Positions 63,824 through 64,000 of a stretch of DNA of 64,000 nucleotides are shown here, in pieces (position 1 is the stretch's first letter; each line of letters begins with the position of its first letter). Source of the stretch: Yamagishiella unicocca (Eukaryota > Chlorophyta > Chlorophyceae > Chlamydomonadales > Volvocaceae); assembly GCA_003116995.1 (NCBI GenBank), contig BDSL01000107.1:62001-126000 (forward strand). The letters run 5' to 3'. The notes under the pieces are model-generated. The model saw only the letters and a program-made list of their open reading frames with translations. It was not told where the DNA came from and did no database searches. Position numbers and translations under genes: made by a program.

Positions 63824-64000
63824 ACGGTGTGGAGAGGAGGGCAGGCAGGGGGGGGAGGTCCGTCAGCCACCTCCGCAAGCACCGGCGCGTTCAGCGCTGC
63901 ACGCCGTAGCAAAAGATCTAAAGATGGGATGTAGCAGCGCGCAGCGCAGCGCGGATTGAAAACGATCTGGGCGGGCATGCGTACGAGCGTGTGGTGTGGT

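Overview
This window looks like nuclear DNA of a chlamydomonadalean (volvocine-type) green alga. It is GC-rich, its genes are cut into many short exons by GT-AG introns, its proteins carry long Ala/Gly/Gln/Ser tracts, TGTAA polyadenylation-type signals follow several genes, introns hold CCCTAAA/CCCTAAAA telomere-like tracts, and one gene encodes a rhodopsin fused to a histidine kinase, a class known from these algae. I rebuilt the genes by hand from homology and intron phase. Most joins are phase-consistent; where one is not, the entry says so.

Layout from left to right: the 5' part of an ACOT9-type hotdog thioesterase (minus, cut by the left edge); a cyclophilin fused in frame to the splicing factor SYF2 (plus, 1406-4771); an mTERF-repeat gene whose model does not close cleanly (plus, about 5737-7149); a serine decarboxylase (minus, 8470-11365); a 31-exon GCN2 eIF2alpha kinase of about 2230 residues (plus, 11696-28034); a bestrophin-type anion channel (plus, 30302-33868); a rhodopsin/histidine kinase/response regulator protein (minus, 37010 to at least 44478); an ATAD2/Yta7-type AAA-bromodomain protein (minus, 47034-58609); an unrecognised Cys-rich, N-glycosylation-site-rich type I membrane protein (plus, 58957-61703); and the C-terminal part of a degenerate eIF4A-like DEAD-box protein (minus, 62601 to the right edge region). 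Three gene pairs are divergent with only about 330-350 bp between start codons (1064/1406, 11365/11696, 58609/58957).

The genes do not form one pathway. The themes are RNA processing and translation control (cyclophilin-SYF2, GCN2, DEAD-box-like protein), organelle functions (mTERF, bestrophin, thioesterase), chromatin (ATAD2-like) and light sensing (histidine kinase rhodopsin). Introns hold several minisatellites and at least three families of short interspersed repeats in both orientations; I saw none of these in exons.

The strongest points are the rhodopsin kinase with Gln at the usual counterion position and no cyclase domain, the cyclophilin-SYF2 fusion, the unrecognised glycoprotein gene hidden in six small exons, the bromodomain lacking its acetyl-lysine-binding Asn, and the DEAD-box-like protein without motif VI.
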